Shown here: positions 6,953 through 9,571 of the stretch, piece by piece
How positions within the stretch are numbered: the stretch's first letter is position 1
Layout: the number at the start of each line of letters is the position of its first letter
Source: Vicinamibacteria bacterium
GTDB lineage: Bacteria; Acidobacteriota; Vicinamibacteria; Vicinamibacterales; UBA2999
NCBI GenBank assembly: GCA_025938035.1
Contig: JAICQE010000167.1
Location: forward strand, 1 to 9,571
Reading direction: 5' to 3'
DNA length: 9,571 bases
Made by a program: the position numbers and the translations under genes
The notes under the pieces: generated by a model
The model's database searches: none
Told to the model about the DNA's origin: nothing
Seen by the model: the letters and a program-made list of their open reading frames with translations, nothing else

Positions 6953-7034
6953 AGGTGAGATGGACGCTGAGTCTCAGTCTCACGACGCGGAAGCGATTGC
7001 GCAAGCCACGCGAGAACGGTACGTTGGCGTCCGC

Positions 7035-8120
7035 ATGCGCCTGTTGCGATCTGCCGTCTCGTCGATTCTGACCATCGTCCTGACCGTGACCACCGCGGCG
7101 GGACAGGAGCCGAGTAACGCGGCGTTGTACGCCGCGGCCTGTGCCGCCTGTCATGGCGCCGACGGCCGCGGGATGCCGCGAGCGGTTGTCGGCTTCGACA
7201 CCGCGCTCCCTGACTTCACTGACTGCAGCTTTGCCACCGTGGAGGCCGACGCCGACTGGATGGCGGTGGCGCACGACGGCGGCCCGGCGCGGTCGTTCGA
7301 CCGGCGGATGCCGGCGTTCGGCGAGGCGCTAACCACGGCGGAACTCCAGCGGACCCTCGATCACATCCGTAGCTTCTGCCCGGATTCGCGCTGGCCGCGC
7401 GGCGAGCTGAACCTTCCCCGGGCCCTTGTCACCGAAAAGGCGTACCCGGAGAACGAGACGGTGCTGACGACGACGTTCGCGGCGACCGGGCAGCGGGCCG
7501 TCGTCAATGAACTGCTGTACGAGCAGCGGCTGGGCGCACGCGCTCAATTCGAGATCCTGGTGCCGTTTGCGGCTCACGACACGGGCGCCGGATGGCGCAG
7601 CGGTCTTGGAGACGTCGCGGTCGCCCTCAAGCACGTGCTGGCCCACAGCCTGCAGGGCGGACGGATTGTCAGCGGGTCGGCGGAGGTGGTGCTTCCCACC
7701 GGGAGCGAGACGGACGGCACCGGGAGCGGGACGGTCGTCTTCGAGCCGTTCCTGACGTTCGGTCAGATCCTTCCTGGAGAGGCATTCCTGCAGACACAGG
7801 CAGGCCTCGAAATCCCGGCCTCGGGCGGGACGGAAGGGTTCTGGCGGGCGGCGCTCGGCAGGACCTACGTCCAGAACCGGTTCGGCCGTGCGTGGTCGCC
7901 CATGATCGAAGTGCTTGGTGCGCGAGACCTCGAAGCCGGCGCACCTGTGCACTGGGACCTCGTGCCGCAGATCCAGGTCTCGCTCAGCAAGCGACAGCAC
8001 ATCCTGGTCAACGCCGGCGTGCGAGTGCCGGTGAACGACCGCGGCGAGCGGTCGACTCGAGTCCTCACCTACTTCCTGTGGGACTGGTTCGACGGCGGCC
8101 TGCTGGACGGATGGCGATGA
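7035..8120 (+). CDS. Monoheme cytochrome c fused to predicted outer-membrane beta-barrel
   Basis: Predicted 361-residue exported protein. Signal peptide MRLLRSAVSSILTIVLTV with likely cleavage near TTAAG|QE. Residues 28-115 form a small class I-like cytochrome c: heme motif CAACH (36-40) followed by GADGRGMP, and a likely axial Met92 in RMPAFG. Residues about 130-361 have no cysteine and show about 12 alternating polar/nonpolar stretches typical of beta strands, including GLGDVAVALKHVL and SAEVVLPTGS, which resemble the barrel family annotated as putative MetA-pathway phenol degradation or transporter (PF13557-like). The layout, an N-terminal monoheme domain plus barrel, recalls Cyc2-type porin cytochromes, but the barrel is smaller. 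The last residues (DGWR) lack the usual terminal aromatic. Start: ATG 7035 places the signal peptide at the N-terminus; ATG 6960 would add 25 residues with many charges. The stop overlaps the next start by ATGA. Confidence 0.82.
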   Translation: MRLLRSAVSSILTIVLTVTTAAGQEPSNAALYAAACAACHGADGRGMPRAVVGFDTALPDFTDCSFATVEADADWMAVAHDGGPARSFDRRMPAFGEALTTAELQRTLDHIRSFCPDSRWPRGELNLPRALVTEKAYPENETVLTTTFAATGQRAVVNELLYEQRLGARAQFEILVPFAAHDTGAGWRSGLGDVAVALKHVLAHSLQGGRIVSGSAEVVLPTGSETDGTGSGTVVFEPFLTFGQILPGEAFLQTQAGLEIPASGGTEGFWRAALGRTYVQNRFGRAWSPMIEVLGARDLEAGAPVHWDLVPQIQVSLSKRQHILVNAGVRVPVNDRGERSTRVLTYFLWDWFDGGLLDGWR

Positions 8121-9571
8121 CGCTCCGCCTCGTCGTCATCCTGTGGGCGTCCGCCGTGGCGCTGTCGGCCACGCAAGCGCCGCCATCACGGGTGCCGGCG
8201 GGGACGCCGCAGCCGTTCCATGCAGGACCGATGTTTCAGACGTCGCACGAATGCATGGCGTGCCACAACGGACTCTCGACCGCAACCGGCGAGGATGTGT
8301 CCATCGGTGTCGCCTGGCGCGCATCGATGATGGCCAACTCGTCGCGCGATCCGTACTGGCAGGCGTCGGTCCGCCGCGAAACGATCGACCATCCAGCGGC
8401 AGCCGCCGAGATCGAGAACGAGTGCGCGATCTGTCATATGCCGATGTCGAGCACCGTCGCACGCGCCGAAGGCCGGCACGCGGAAGTCTTCAGGCACCTT
8501 GCCGGCAGCGGCGACGGCGAGGAGCAGCGGCTCGCGGCGGACGGGGTGTCGTGCACGCTCTGTCACCAGATTTCTGCCGAACGGCTGGGCACGCCCGAGA
8601 GCTTCACCGGCGGTTTCGTCCTCGACGTCTCCTCGCCGGCCGCGGGCCAGCGCCGGATGCTCGGGCCGTTCGAGATCGATCGCGGCCGCGCCTCGATCAT
8701 GCAGTCGTCCACTGACGCGACGCCGGTGCAGGCAACCCATCTGCAGGGTGCGGAAGTCTGTGCGACCTGCCACACGCTCTTCACGAGCGCGCTCGGACCC
8801 GGCGGTGAAGTCGTGGGGCGCCTTCCCGAGCAAGTGCCCTACCTAGAGTGGCGGCACAGCGCGTTTGCGCCCGACCGCACCTGCCAGTCGTGCCATATGC
8901 CCGTCGTTGAGGAGCCGATGCGGATCGCGTCCGTTCTGGGCGAGTCGCGAGAGGGGCTCAGCCGCCATACGTTTCTCGGCGGCAACTTCTTCATGCTTCG
9001 GCTGCTGAACCGCTACCGCGACGAGCTCGGCGTCGACGCGCTGCCGGCCGAGCTCGATGCCGCGGCTCGCGCGACACTGCGCCAGCTGGAGAACGACACC
9101 GCCGCAGTGACGATAGCGAAGGCCCTGCGCGCGGGAAACCAATTGGAGGTGGACGTCGAGGTTCGGAACGTAACCGGCCACAAACTGCCGACCGGCTATC
9201 CATCGCGGCGGGCGTGGCTGCATGTAGCCGTCCGCGATGCCAGCGGACGGCTGCTGTTCCAATCGGGGGAGGTCGAACGCGACGGGCGAATCAGCGGCAA
9301 CGACAACGACGCCGACGCTTTTCGATTCGAGCCGCACTACGACACGATTACGCGCGCCGACCAGGTGCAGATCTACGAATCGATCATGGTCGACATGAAA
9401 CAGCTGGTCACCACAGGGCTGCTGCAGGCGACCGCATTTGTGAAGGACAACCGGCTGCTTCCGCGGGGATTCGACAAGGCGACGGCCAGCTCGGATATCG
9501 CGGTACAGGGGGATGCCCGAGCCGACGCCAACTTCACGGGGGACGGCGACCGTGTGTCGTATGTCATCGAC
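8117..9571 (+). CDS. Secreted multiheme c-type cytochrome, at least five hemes (3' end outside window)
   Basis: Open to the window edge: 485 codons seen, no stop. The N-terminus MTLRLVVILWASAVALSA is a signal peptide (cleavage near ALSA|TQA), so the protein is exported. Five heme motifs: CMACH (46-50, bases 8252-8266), CAICH (103-107, 8423-8437), CTLCH (146-150, 8552-8566), CATCH (215-219, 8759-8773) and CQSCH (256-260, 8882-8896). Further histidines (35, 44, 92, 121, 127, 208, 247, 284) could supply distal ligands, as in bis-His cytochromes of the c554 type. Family-like text includes GVSCTLCHQI and PEQVPYLEWRHSAF. After about residue 340 a heme-free beta-rich domain contains VTGHKLPTGYPSRRAWLHV, known from many multiheme cytochromes. 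Start: ATG 8117 overlaps the previous stop (ATGA) and has GGACGG 6 bases upstream; ATG 8111 is an in-frame alternative. Probable role: electron transfer with the upstream cytochrome-barrel protein. Redox partner unknown. Confidence 0.9.
   Translation, partial: MTLRLVVILWASAVALSATQAPPSRVPAGTPQPFHAGPMFQTSHECMACHNGLSTATGEDVSIGVAWRASMMANSSRDPYWQASVRRETIDHPAAAAEIENECAICHMPMSSTVARAEGRHAEVFRHLAGSGDGEEQRLAADGVSCTLCHQISAERLGTPESFTGGFVLDVSSPAAGQRRMLGPFEIDRGRASIMQSSTDATPVQATHLQGAEVCATCHTLFTSALGPGGEVVGRLPEQVPYLEWRHSAFAPDRTCQSCHMPVVEEPMRIASVLGESREGLSRHTFLGGNFFMLRLLNRYRDELGVDALPAELDAAARATLRQLENDTAAVTIAKALRAGNQLEVDVEVRNVTGHKLPTGYPSRRAWLHVAVRDASGRLLFQSGEVERDGRISGNDNDADAFRFEPHYDTITRADQVQIYESIMVDMKQLVTTGLLQATAFVKDNRLLPRGFDKATASSDIAVQGDARADANFTGDGDRVSYVID

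Noticed and set aside
6967..6982. CTGAG-T-CTCAG palindrome and GTCTCA tandem repeat
   Set aside because: Too short to call a site; expected by chance, and no partner copy seen elsewhere.
6960..7034. Earlier ATG (6960) for the cytochrome-barrel gene
   Set aside because: It would put 25 mostly polar residues before a good signal peptide; the GGTGAG before it is directly adjacent with no spacer. Kept only as an alternative.

Overview
The window is a GC-rich stretch of bacterial chromosome with about six closely packed genes. The gene mix suggests a Gram-negative-type (diderm) soil or sediment bacterium. It holds a class D sortase, an MlaF-like ABC ATPase, a Pat-like GNAT/acyl-CoA synthetase fusion, a DUF4389 membrane protein, and c-type cytochromes with a predicted outer-membrane barrel. 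This combination is most reminiscent of Acidobacteriota (Vicinamibacteria-like). That placement is inference from gene content and base composition, not a match to a known genome. No RNA gene, insertion sequence, CRISPR array or phage gene is visible.

Layout. (1) 1-998, + strand: the 3' part of a class D sortase that starts before the window; it has an N-terminal membrane anchor and an unusual C-terminal extra domain. (2) 1038-2318, - strand: a serine hydrolase of the beta-lactamase/type VIII esterase fold, convergent with the sortase. (3) 2319-2510: a divergent intergenic region with several small inverted repeats. (4) 2511-6109, + strand: a two-gene operon. An MlaF-like ABC ATPase whose Walker B glutamate is replaced by serine is coupled by an ATGA overlap to a 903-residue GNAT plus ADP-forming acyl-CoA synthetase fusion. 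(5) 6350-9571, + strand: a probable three-gene cluster of DUF4389 membrane protein, a monoheme cytochrome c fused to a predicted 12-strand outer-membrane barrel, and (again through an ATGA overlap) a multiheme cytochrome with five CxxCH motifs that runs off the right edge.

The most interesting part is the right-hand cluster. The cytochrome-barrel fusion has the general architecture of Cyc2-type porin cytochromes. It is translationally coupled to a secreted pentaheme cytochrome, so the pair could form a compact electron conduit across the outer membrane. The second point of interest is the coupling of a lipid-transport-type ATPase that lacks its usual catalytic glutamate, and has no Mla permease or MCE partner in view, to a protein acyltransferase/acyl-CoA synthetase.

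The multiheme cytochrome has no stop codon before the window edge, so a search limited to closed reading frames would miss it. It was translated here directly from the DNA.
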